From assembly GCF_008630535.1 (NCBI RefSeq), contig NZ_VWPH01000006.1:310001-374000 (forward strand): DNA of 64,000 bases. The letters run 5' to 3'. Below, one piece after another: positions 27,829-34,962 of the stretch. Positions within the stretch are counted from its first letter, which is position 1. Every line of letters starts with the position of its first letter. The translations under genes were made by a program, and so were the position numbers. Under the pieces are notes generated by a model. The model worked only from the letters and a program-made list of their open reading frames with translations, made no database searches and had not been told where the DNA came from. The DNA comes from Saccharopolyspora hirsuta. GTDB taxonomy: Bacteria > Actinomycetota > Actinomycetes > Mycobacteriales > Pseudonocardiaceae.

Positions 27829-28968
27829 ATGAGCACAGCAGAACCGTTCCGGATCGAGGTTCCGCCGGAGGCCCTGGACGACCTGCGGGAGCGGCTGGCC
27901 CGCACCCGCTGGCCCGGTGAGATTCCCGGGGTCGGCTGGTCGTACGGCGTGCAGCAGGACTACCTGGCCGAGCTGGTCGAGTACTGGCGCGCGGACTACG
28001 ACTGGCGTCGGCACGAGGCCCGCCTCAACTCGTTCCCGCAGTTCACCACGGTGATCGACGATCAGCGGGTGCACTTCCTGCACGTCCGCTCCCCGGAGCC
28101 GGACGCGATACCGCTGATCATCACGCACGGTTGGCCGAGCACGGTCCACGACTTCGTCGACGTCATCGGGCCGCTGACCGATCCGCGTGCGCACGGCGGC
28201 GACCCGGCGGACGCCTTCCACGTGGTCGCGCCGTCGCTGCCCGGGTTCGCCTTCTCCGGGCCGACCACGCGGCCGGGCTGGGGCGTGAACCGGATCGCGC
28301 GTGCCTGGGCCGAGCTGATGCATCGCCTCGGGTACGAGCGGTACGGGGCGCAGGGCGGCGACTTCGGCAGCATCGTGTCGCCGGAGCTCGGCCGGGTCGC
28401 GCCGGGAAACGTCCTCGGCGTGCACGTGAACGCGCTGGTGAACGCTTCGGTGGCGAGCGATCCCGCCGACCTGGCGAGGTTGTCGGCGGCGGAGCGCGAA
28501 CGAGCCGTGCGGAACCAGGAGCTCTGGTACGAGCACTCCGGTTATGCGGTCCAGATGTCCACCCGGCCGCAGACGTTGGCCTACGCGCTCAACGATTCGC
28601 CGACCGGTCAGCTGGCGTGGAACCTGGAGTCGTTCGTCGACTGGGATCCCGCGCGCACCGAGCAGACCCCGATCGACCGGGACGCGATCCTGACCGACGT
28701 CACGATCTTCTGGTTGACCGGAACGGCGGGTTCGGCGGCCCGGCTCTACCTGGAGTCCGCCGACGGGTGGGGCCGACGTCCCGAGCGCACCGCGGTCCCG
28801 ACCGGCGTGGCGAACTTCGCCGGGGACGGGGCGATCCGCGGTCTGGCGGAGCTCTCCCACGAGATCACCCGCTGGACCAGCTTCCGCACGGGCGGGCACT
28901 TCGCCTCGCTGCAGGCCCCAGATCTGCTGGTGGACGACATCCGGGCCTTCTTCAGAACCGTGCGCTAG
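27829..28968 (+). CDS. Epoxide hydrolase-type alpha/beta hydrolase
   Basis: 379-aa microsomal-type epoxide hydrolase. The N-terminal lid domain of this family is visible ([36 protein letters not shown]). The oxyanion-hole motif [10 protein letters not shown] is near 100, and the nucleophile elbow [14 protein letters not shown] near 180 with Asp as nucleophile. Tyr residues of the lid and a late His in [13 protein letters not shown] complete a plausible catalytic set. ATG after GGGAGG. Substrate unknown; control by the divergent WYL regulator is inferred. Confidence 0.88.
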   Translation: MSTAEPFRIEVPPEALDDLRERLARTRWPGEIPGVGWSYGVQQDYLAELVEYWRADYDWRRHEARLNSFPQFTTVIDDQRVHFLHVRSPEPDAIPLIITHGWPSTVHDFVDVIGPLTDPRAHGGDPADAFHVVAPSLPGFAFSGPTTRPGWGVNRIARAWAELMHRLGYERYGAQGGDFGSIVSPELGRVAPGNVLGVHVNALVNASVASDPADLARLSAAERERAVRNQELWYEHSGYAVQMSTRPQTLAYALNDSPTGQLAWNLESFVDWDPARTEQTPIDRDAILTDVTIFWLTGTAGSAARLYLESADGWGRRPERTAVPTGVANFAGDGAIRGLAELSHEITRWTSFRTGGHFASLQAPDLLVDDIRAFFRTVR

Positions 28969-28988
28969 CGGAGAACCCGGATGCTGCG

Positions 28989-29011
28989 GCTGAACGGGAA
29001 TTCCGTTCAGC
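28989..29011 (+). terminator. Hairpin after the epoxide hydrolase gene
   Basis: GCTGAACGG / CCGTTCAGC, a perfect 9-bp stem with loop GAATT, starting 20 bases after the stop codon. Confidence 0.65.
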
Positions 29012-29240
29012 GGTGCCGGTCGACTCGGTGGCGGCGTTGATGTCGTCCAGCGAGGCCAGCAGGTCGGCCACCGCTGCGTCGAGCCGTTCGCGCTCCCGGT
29101 TCAGGTCCGGCAGCCTGCCAAAACCAGGCCGGGGCCAAGGACCTGCGTGGAGCGGGGAGTTCACGCCGATCAGGCTCGGCACATGGCGGCGATCGCGGAA
29201 CAGGCGATCGCCGCTGGCCGCGGGGGCGAGGACTACCTCG
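29012..29240 (-). pseudogene. C-terminal remnant, perhaps of a MerR-type regulator
   Basis: On the minus strand a protein-like end reads GRLPDLNRERERLDAAVADLL, then ASLDDINAATES, the sort of amphipathic helix found at the C-terminus of MerR/TipA-like regulators. Upstream in the frame there is only about 60 further residues of plausible sequence before the frame becomes the shadow of the M20 peptidase gene. No start codon with a ribosome binding site is seen. Identity is a guess. Confidence 0.3.
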
Positions 29241-29256
29241 CCGTGTTCGAGAACGA

Positions 29257-30534
29257 TCAGGCGAGGCCGCAGCGGCGGATCGCCAGCAGGGCGTAGGTGC
29301 GGGCCGCCTGCTCCAGCTCGGCGATCGGGACGTGTTCGTCGTGGGCGTGCGCGTAGCGGATGTCGCCCGGGCCGTACTGGAGCGTCGGGATGCCAGCGCC
29401 CGCGTAGAGCCGCAGGTCGGTGCCGTACGGCGCGCCCAGCGCCACCGGTCGGGGCCCGCCCGCCGCGACGACGGCGTCCTCGGTGTCGGGCAGCAACCGG
29501 TGGCCTTCGGGCAGCCGACCGCTGGCGAAGATCCCGCCGGGCCAGCTGACCTGGACCGGGTGCTCCGCCAGCCAGGGATCTGCAGCGCAGGCCTCCGCGA
29601 TGGCGGCGGTGAACTCGGCCTTGGCGTCCTCGATCGACTCGCCGATCCGGACGCCGTAGCGGCCTTCGGCGATGGCCAGGTCCGGCACCGTGCTGGCCCA
29701 GTCGCCGACCCGCGCCATGCCGACGGACAGCGGGTACGGCACCTCCAGGTGCGCAACGAGCGGGTCGGGATCGGCGTTGCGGCGGGATTCCAGCTCGCGG
29801 AGCGCGGGCAGCAGGTGGGCGAGCTTGTCCAGCGCGTTCACGCCCCGGTAGCGGGTGGAGCCGTGCGTGCTCTGACCAGCGATTTCGAGCCGGAACGTGA
29901 GCGAGCCGCCGTTGGCGGCCACGATCGTGCCCGAGCTCGGCTCGGCCAGCACGCACGCCGCTCCGCGGTGTCCGCGCCGCAGGGTGGCGAACGCGCCGAG
30001 CCCGCCGTCCTCCTCACCGACGACGGTGTGCACGGCCACCGGTCGGGCGAGCTCGACCCCGGCGGTGCGCAGGGCCTGGAGCGCGCCGAAGATCGCGGCC
30101 AGCCCGCCCTTCATGTCGCAGGTGCCCCGACCTGCGGCGATGCCGTCCTGGACGCGCAGGGCGTACGGGTCGCGGTCCGGCCAGCGGTCGAGGTCTCCGG
30201 GCGGGACGACGTCGCTGTGCCCGCAGAGCACCAGCGCGGGCTCCGGGCCGTCGCCGCGCACACCCACGCAGCCGTAGGCGATGTCGCGGTCGGCCTCCTG
30301 GCCGGGGAAGCCGTCCTGCTCGGCGAGTTCGCGCACGTCGATGCGCCAGTGGTCCACCCGGTGCCCGAGCGCGGCCAGCCGGTCGGCGCACCACTGCTGG
30401 GCGTCGTGCTCGCCGCTGGTACCGCCCACGCTGGGGATCGCGACGAGTTCGCGCAGGTCGTCCAGGATGCCGTCGGTGTCCACCGCGTCGAGGACGCGAC
30501 GTTCGAGGTCGGAGGGGGTCTGACCGCTGTTCAC
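29257..30534 (-). CDS. M20-family metallopeptidase (ArgE/DapE/CPG2-like)
   Basis: 425-aa dizinc amidohydrolase/peptidase. Metal ligand motifs are all present: CGHSDVVPPGD (His), GRGTCDMKGGLAA (bridging Asp), VVGEEDGGLGA (catalytic Glu and ligand), and AHAHDEHVPI near the C-terminus. The dimerisation domain lies in the middle with GQSTHGSTRYRGVNALDKL. It has no signal peptide. The GTG at 30534 gives the family's usual start; an ATG at 30552 would add six residues. Substrate cannot be told from sequence: acyl-amino acids or small peptides are likely. Confidence 0.87.
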   Translation of the reverse strand: MNSGQTPSDLERRVLDAVDTDGILDDLRELVAIPSVGGTSGEHDAQQWCADRLAALGHRVDHWRIDVRELAEQDGFPGQEADRDIAYGCVGVRGDGPEPALVLCGHSDVVPPGDLDRWPDRDPYALRVQDGIAAGRGTCDMKGGLAAIFGALQALRTAGVELARPVAVHTVVGEEDGGLGAFATLRRGHRGAACVLAEPSSGTIVAANGGSLTFRLEIAGQSTHGSTRYRGVNALDKLAHLLPALRELESRRNADPDPLVAHLEVPYPLSVGMARVGDWASTVPDLAIAEGRYGVRIGESIEDAKAEFTAAIAEACAADPWLAEHPVQVSWPGGIFASGRLPEGHRLLPDTEDAVVAAGGPRPVALGAPYGTDLRLYAGAGIPTLQYGPGDIRYAHAHDEHVPIAELEQAARTYALLAIRRCGLA

Positions 30535-30591
30535 GTGTCGAGTGTGTCGCATGCGTCCAACAGCCCGGGCCGCGCCCACTACCATCTCCGC

Positions 30592-31053
30592 GTGGCCGAA
30601 GGCGACAACACCGAGCGGGAATTCGAGATCGGCAAGGACGGGCTGGGCGGCATCGTCGTGGGCATGGACGGCAGCCCGGCGAGCTTCCACGCCGCGGCGT
30701 GGGCTGCTGGCCTGGCGCGGCGCGAGCGCGCCCGCCTCGTCCTGGTCTACGTCGAGGCGGTGGGCGGCGTCGCCTACTGGTCGCCGATGGGCGTCGCGGT
30801 CGCCAGCGAGGCGGCCGAGAGCCTGGTGGAGGAGTTGAAGAAGGAGGTCGTGTCGCACCTGAAGTGGGTGGACATCGACTGGGACTTCGTCCACCACCGC
30901 GGCGACCCGGCGGTGGGTCTGGAGCAGGTCGCCGAGCAGTACCGGGCGGACCTGATCGTGGTGGGCCGTTCCCGGCGGCGCGGCGGGCTGCTCGGCACGG
31001 TGCCCGCGACGTTGGTGGTCGAGGCGGTCCGGCCGGTCGTCGTGGTGCCGTGA
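30592..31053 (+). CDS. Universal stress protein (UspA fold)
   Basis: 153-aa single USP domain. The ATP-type signature is seen: an early Asp in GIVVGMDGSPAS and the C-terminal loop VVGRSRRRGGLLGTVPATLVVEAVRPVVVV. The GTG at 30592 follows TACCAT by six bases, indicating a leaderless transcript. Divergent from the M20 peptidase gene. The family responds to hypoxia, stationary phase or nutrient stress; a specific role is unknown. Confidence 0.85.
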   Translation: MAEGDNTEREFEIGKDGLGGIVVGMDGSPASFHAAAWAAGLARRERARLVLVYVEAVGGVAYWSPMGVAVASEAAESLVEELKKEVVSHLKWVDIDWDFVHHRGDPAVGLEQVAEQYRADLIVVGRSRRRGGLLGTVPATLVVEAVRPVVVVP

Positions 31054-31136
31054 TCGCGTCGCTGCCCGGAGCACGTCCGGCTGATCGGGCGGGTGCGGGG
31101 CCTCGGCCTGTCGGGTGCTCGTGACACGCTGAGCGC

Positions 31137-31727
31137 ATGACGAACGTGGTGGGTGAGGACTTCCAGGACGCGGTGCTGACGGATCAGGAGTGGGCGGGCC
31201 GCACGTTCGAGCACTGCGACTTCACCGACGCCGACCTGACCGGCCTGAGCACCCGGAACTGCGTGTTCACCGAATGCGTCTTCACCGGCACGGACCTCAA
31301 CGCCTCGCGGCACGTCGCCACCGCGTTCCGGTCCTGCAAGTTCGAGCGCACCGTGTTCGGGAAGTCCACATTGGATGGATGCAGCCTGCTGGGGTCCAGC
31401 TTCGTGGACTGCCGCCTGCGCGCCTGGCAGCTGCGCGAGACGGACCTGACCCTGGTGGGCATGGGCCGAGCCGACCTGCGCGGCCTCGATCTGCGCGGAA
31501 TCCGCTTCCGCGAAGCCAACTTGACCGAGTGCGACCTGCGCCGCTGCGACCTCCGCGAAGCGGACTTCACCGGCGCTCGCCTGCTCGGCGCCCGCCTGGC
31601 CGAAGCGGACCTCAGGGAAGCCCGGATCGACGCGGACGCCCTGGTCCAGGCGAGCCTCAAGGGTGCCCGAGTCGACACGATGCTCGCTCTCGCCTTCGCC
31701 GCAGCCCACGGCCTCAGCGTCGACTGA
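31137..31727 (+). CDS. Pentapeptide-repeat protein
   Basis: 196-aa protein built from A(D/N)LXX-type repeats (for example FTDADLTGL, FTGTDLNAS, RADLRGLDLRG, EANLTECDLRRCDLREADFTGARL), which fold as a right-handed quadrilateral beta helix. Some members such as MfpA and Qnr mimic DNA and protect gyrase from quinolones; many have no known role. There is no signal peptide. The repeat run covers almost the whole protein with a short C-terminal cap. Confidence 0.85.
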   Translation: MTNVVGEDFQDAVLTDQEWAGRTFEHCDFTDADLTGLSTRNCVFTECVFTGTDLNASRHVATAFRSCKFERTVFGKSTLDGCSLLGSSFVDCRLRAWQLRETDLTLVGMGRADLRGLDLRGIRFREANLTECDLRRCDLREADFTGARLLGARLAEADLREARIDADALVQASLKGARVDTMLALAFAAAHGLSVD

Positions 31728-31789
31728 AACGCCGCCCCCGCGCTAAACCGCTCTCTCATCCGCAGGCGGAGCACCGCTTTTGTGCGAAG

Positions 31790-32225
31790 CCAGTCCGGAG
31801 ACGACGCTCTGCGTCGGCCGCAGCGCCTTGCCGTGCCGATAGATATGGACAGGGAGCTCGGGACGTCCACGGGAGCGGCGCGGTCAAGTGCGATGTTCTG
31901 CGGCATCAACGTGTCGGTTTCGCGCGAAATCGCTGCACTACGGCTCCGAGCGCGGTTCAGCGACGACAGCCGGGATCTCCTCTCGAAAGATGCAGCCCGA
32001 GGAGTTGGGTGGGCAGTAGGTCGAGCGCGATGTCCTGCGGGGCCAACGTGCAGGTTTCGCGCGAAATCGCCGCGCTGCAGGACCCAAACGCGCCCTTCAG
32101 CAGCGACCGTTGGGGAAGGTGCAGTCCGGGGAGTTGGGCTCGTTCGACCATGGGAGCCGGGTGGTCGAGTTCGGTGTTCTGGGGTGCTGCAGCGCTTGAA
32201 ATCGCCGCGTCTTCGCCGTAGCGGG
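31790..32225. repeat. Three degenerate ~136-bp tandem repeats with TTTCGCGCGAAA palindromes
   Basis: The blocks GGTCnAGnnCGnTGTnCTGnGG followed by TTTCGCGCGAAATCGC occur near 31883-31933 and 32017-32070, and a decayed version near 32161-32206, at intervals of 137 and 135 bases. The palindromes are at 31918-31929 and 32055-32066. Related AGGAGTTGGG blocks sit between the copies. There is no gene in the 31728-32290 gap; short frames across it change composition from copy to copy. Confidence 0.6.
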
Positions 32226-32299
32226 CCATCGCGGACAGGACCTGGGAACCTGAAGGAGGCGCTGGCCGCCTTGCTGATCGACGTGGTTCCCCGGAAAAC

Positions 32300-32580
32300 C
32301 AGATCAGGCAGGGGAGTTCCTGCGGTCGCACGGGACCGGTAGCCGCCTCCCAACCGGCTGCTGGTGTTCGCCGAGGACGCCTCCGTGAACCCCGGCCAAG
32401 GCACGCACTGGTTGTTCAGGAACAGGTAGGCCAGGTGGCCGTCCTGGTCGGCAGTCACCATCCGGGCGCGGGAGCCGAAGGGCTTCCGCAGCTCCTGGGC
32501 ACCGGCCAGCGGCGTGGCCGGGTCGCGGAGGTTCTGCAGGATCAGCACCTCCGCCCACAGCGGCCGCGGCGGGTCCGCCT
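32300..32580 (-). pseudogene. C-terminal remnant of an S33 TAP-like alpha/beta hydrolase
   Basis: On the minus strand the sequence reads RPLWAEVLILQNLRDPATPLAG, then AQELRKPFGSRARMVTADQDG and HLAYLFLNNQC. This is the C-terminal domain of secreted Streptomyces tripeptidyl aminopeptidase-like hydrolases, including the catalytic Asp and His regions. Everything N-terminal (signal peptide, nucleophile Ser) is missing, and after NNQC the normal ending is lost. It abuts the GPP34 remnant head to head. Confidence 0.6.
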
Positions 32581-32583
32581 CTC

Positions 32584-32935
32584 CTGCTCGAAATCGGCGG
32601 CGGTATCCGGAAACCGGTGATCGACCGGCTGCTGGAGCGCGGCCTCATCCGCTCCGAGGAGCGGCGGGTGCTGGGCCTGTTCCGGACGACCAGGCTGCCC
32701 GCCGAGGACACCGGCCACGAAGCGGAACTCCGGCGGAAGATGCGCGCTGCGCTGGAGGAGCCCCGGCGGCCGCACCGGGGGGTCGGGCGAGGTGCAGAAG
32801 CGTGCGGAGGAGTTCGAGGAGGGCAACTGGGGCGCCGAAGCCGTGAGCACTGCGGTGGTCCGCACCGCTGCGGCGATCGCCGAGTCCACCGCCGTCGTCA
32901 CCGTGATCACCGCGTGCTCGGCGGCCCGTCGATCC
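32584..32935 (+). pseudogene. Frameshifted C-terminal remnant of a GPP34-family protein
   Basis: The first part reads VIDRLLERGLIRSEERRVLG and LFRTTRLPAEDTGHEAELRRK, the conserved core of GPP34 (Golgi phosphoprotein 3-like) proteins. The C-terminal piece KRAEEFEEGNWGAEAV with Ala/Thr/Val-rich helix follows in another frame from 32792, so at least one frameshift is present. The N-terminal half is absent. Its end overlaps the GNAT gene. Confidence 0.6.
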
Positions 32936-33569
32936 CCAGCAGCAGTAGGCAGGGTTCGAGGCCTTCGACCTCGACCGGAACGGTGCGGTGCCGTTCCCAG
33001 TCCGCCCGGGTGAGCCGCAACCGCTGCTCGATCACCAGGGCTCCTCGGGCGACTTGGCGCCGCCGACCGTTGGGCTGGTAGCCGAGTTTCCGGGAAACGG
33101 CCAGGGAAGCCGCGTTCTCCTCGATCGCTGCGGAAACGGCCTCCTCCGCGCCGAGGCAGGCGAAGGCGAGGTGCAGCACGGCTGCGCGCATCTCGGTGCC
33201 GATGCCCTGCCCCTGGTGGCGCTGCCCGAGCCACGAGCCCGTGCCCACCTGGCGGGTGATGGCCAGGTCTTCGGCGCTCATGCTCTGCTGCCCGACGACG
33301 ACTCCGCCGTGGAACACGGTGAGGTTGAGCGACCAGTCCCGCGGCGTCCAGCTGCCCAGCTGCCGCCAGTAGTGCTGGAGGACGTTCAGCGCGACCTGCT
33401 CGGGCGGATGGTCGGTCCACGGTACGGAGAACGGCATGACGGCCGGGTCGTGAACACCTTCGGCGGCCAGCGCGGCCAGCTCGGCGAGTTCGTCGGGCGA
33501 AGGCAGGCGGAGCTCGAGCCGAGGCGTCGTCAGCCTCAGTCCCACCAGCGGGAAGTGATCGACCAGCAC
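32907..33569 (-). CDS. GNAT family N-acetyltransferase (RimJ/RimL-like)
   Basis: 220-aa acetyltransferase. Begins with the RimJ-like LRLTTPRLELRLPSPDELAELAAL; motif A for acetyl-CoA binding is GSWLGQRHQGQGIGTEMRAAVLHLAF, with the QGQGIG pyrophosphate loop. The ENAASLAVSRKLGYQ segment is also typical. GTG start; no clear ribosome binding site, possibly leaderless. Its 3' end overlaps the GPP34 remnant. Substrate unknown. Confidence 0.85.
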   Translation of the reverse strand: MLVDHFPLVGLRLTTPRLELRLPSPDELAELAALAAEGVHDPAVMPFSVPWTDHPPEQVALNVLQHYWRQLGSWTPRDWSLNLTVFHGGVVVGQQSMSAEDLAITRQVGTGSWLGQRHQGQGIGTEMRAAVLHLAFACLGAEEAVSAAIEENAASLAVSRKLGYQPNGRRRQVARGALVIEQRLRLTRADWERHRTVPVEVEGLEPCLLLLGIDGPPSTR

Positions 33570-33684
33570 CCGTCCATCGTGGCGGAGCCGTGCCTGCCGG
33601 GCAGCTGCTTTTCCGCTCGCCCGCCGATCCCCGCGCCAGCGCTTTGCACTGCGTCGGGCGGGCGTGCGCGGCTATCCTGGCCGC

Positions 33685-34260
33685 ATGGCGCGACAGCTGG
33701 TCACCGACCGGTTGGTCCTGCGGACTTGGCGCGTCGAGGACGCGGGAGCGGCGCTCGACGTCTACGGCAACGCCGAGGTCGCGCGGTGGCTGAGCCCGAT
33801 CATGGAGCCGGTTCCCGATCTCGTGGCGATGCGCCTGCTGCTGCGGCAGTGGATCGCCGAGGACGCCAGGGCGATCCCGCCGCTGGGGCGGTGGTGCGTC
33901 CAGCGGCGCGAGGACGACCGGGTGCTCGGCGGGGCGTCGCTGTTGCTGCTGCCACCGGGCAACCAGGACGTCGAGGTCGGCTGGCACCTGCACCCGGACC
34001 TCTGGGAGCGGAGTTACGCGAGCGAGGCGATGTTCGCGCTGGCCGGGTGGGCCTTCGAGCACGAGGTCGACGAGCTGTTCGCCGTGGTCCGACCGGACAA
34101 CGCCCGGGCGGCGGAGACGGTGCGCGACAACGGCATGGAGTGGGCCGGGCGGACGGACAAGTACTTCGGGCAGACCGTGGAGCTCTACCGGCTCCGACCG
34201 GCGGACCTGGACCGTTCGGCACCCCGCGCGGACCTGCCGCCGGACAGCGGGGCGCGGTGA
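33685..34260 (+). CDS. GNAT family N-acetyltransferase
   Basis: 191-aa RimJ/RimL-like acetyltransferase: LVTDRLVLRTWRVEDAGAALDVYGNAEVARWL at the start, then DVEVGWHLHPDLWERSYASEAMFALAGWAF, where the usual G-x-G-x-A loop is weak (ERSYAS), and VRPDNARAAETVRDNGMEW. ATG follows a perfect TATCCT box by seven bases, so leaderless. Divergent from the other GNAT gene; the two are diverged paralogues at best. Confidence 0.85.
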   Translation: MARQLVTDRLVLRTWRVEDAGAALDVYGNAEVARWLSPIMEPVPDLVAMRLLLRQWIAEDARAIPPLGRWCVQRREDDRVLGGASLLLLPPGNQDVEVGWHLHPDLWERSYASEAMFALAGWAFEHEVDELFAVVRPDNARAAETVRDNGMEWAGRTDKYFGQTVELYRLRPADLDRSAPRADLPPDSGAR

Positions 34261-34429
34261 CGATCGCTTTCCCGCTCCGCACCCGGGGCGTAGGGTTGCG
34301 GGTAGCTGGTTGAGCCGGTTGCTCCCGCAATCGACGGGGCTGCTCCTGACCGTTCGTCGAAGCGGCGCAGGGACATTCCACAGCCCTAGCAAGCCGAACG
34401 ACCGCGCTCGGCTGGATTTGGACTGCTTC

Positions 34430-34846
34430 ATGACCATTCGAACGTTGCCCTCCCGGGTGCGTGCTCGCCCCGGGAATTCCGCTGGAACGGCGGTGCGACC
34501 GCGGGACAACGGGGAAACCGTCGAACTCGACCCCACGCTGCAGCTACACCTCACGTATCAGCGCCCGGACGCGGTCGTCCTGACCGCGATCGGCGACATC
34601 GACCTCGCGACGGCCCCGCGGGTCGCTGCCCTCCTGTGGCCCCGCCTGCTGACGAAGCTGTCGTCGGTCGTGCTGGACCTCAGCGGCGTGACCTTCCTCG
34701 GCCTGGCGGGACTGGAGCTGATCGCCGCCGCCCACGCCTACGCCCCGTACCGGGACGTGGAGTTCACCGTGATCGGCGGTCCCACAGCCGTCGAGCGCGC
34801 GTTGCGCGCGGGGGAACTGGCCGGTGCGAGCGCGGGTCGCCCGTGA
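34430..34846 (+). CDS. STAS-domain protein (anti-anti-sigma factor-like)
   Basis: 138-aa protein with a STAS fold in the C-terminal 95 residues: DAVVLTAIGDIDLATAPRVAALL and VVLDLSGVTFLGLAGLELIAAAH. The LSGVTFLG segment holds Thr/Ser-type phosphorylation positions seen in anti-anti-sigma factors (usual motif D-x-S-x-x-x-x-D-S-S/T is imperfect here). No partner kinase or sigma gene is adjacent. The ATG at 34430 is chosen because upstream sequence looks non-coding; the frame is open to 34310. Confidence 0.75.
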   Translation: MTIRTLPSRVRARPGNSAGTAVRPRDNGETVELDPTLQLHLTYQRPDAVVLTAIGDIDLATAPRVAALLWPRLLTKLSSVVLDLSGVTFLGLAGLELIAAAHAYAPYRDVEFTVIGGPTAVERALRAGELAGASAGRP

Positions 34847-34914
34847 TCCGTTTCGCGTTGGTGCGCAAGGGATTCCGCGACCAACCGGCACGTTGAACCG
34901 GACGCGGAAATGCA

Positions 34915-34948
34915 TGAGGGGCACCCGCGGGTCCGCAGGTGCCCCTCA
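34915..34948. terminator. Bidirectional terminator between STAS and TNT genes
   Basis: A 16-bp stem with one mismatch (TGAGGGGCACCCGCGG / CCGCAGGTGCCCCTCA) and a 2-base loop centre, between two convergent genes. Confidence 0.75.
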
Positions 34949-34962
34949 CGCTTCGAGCTCGG

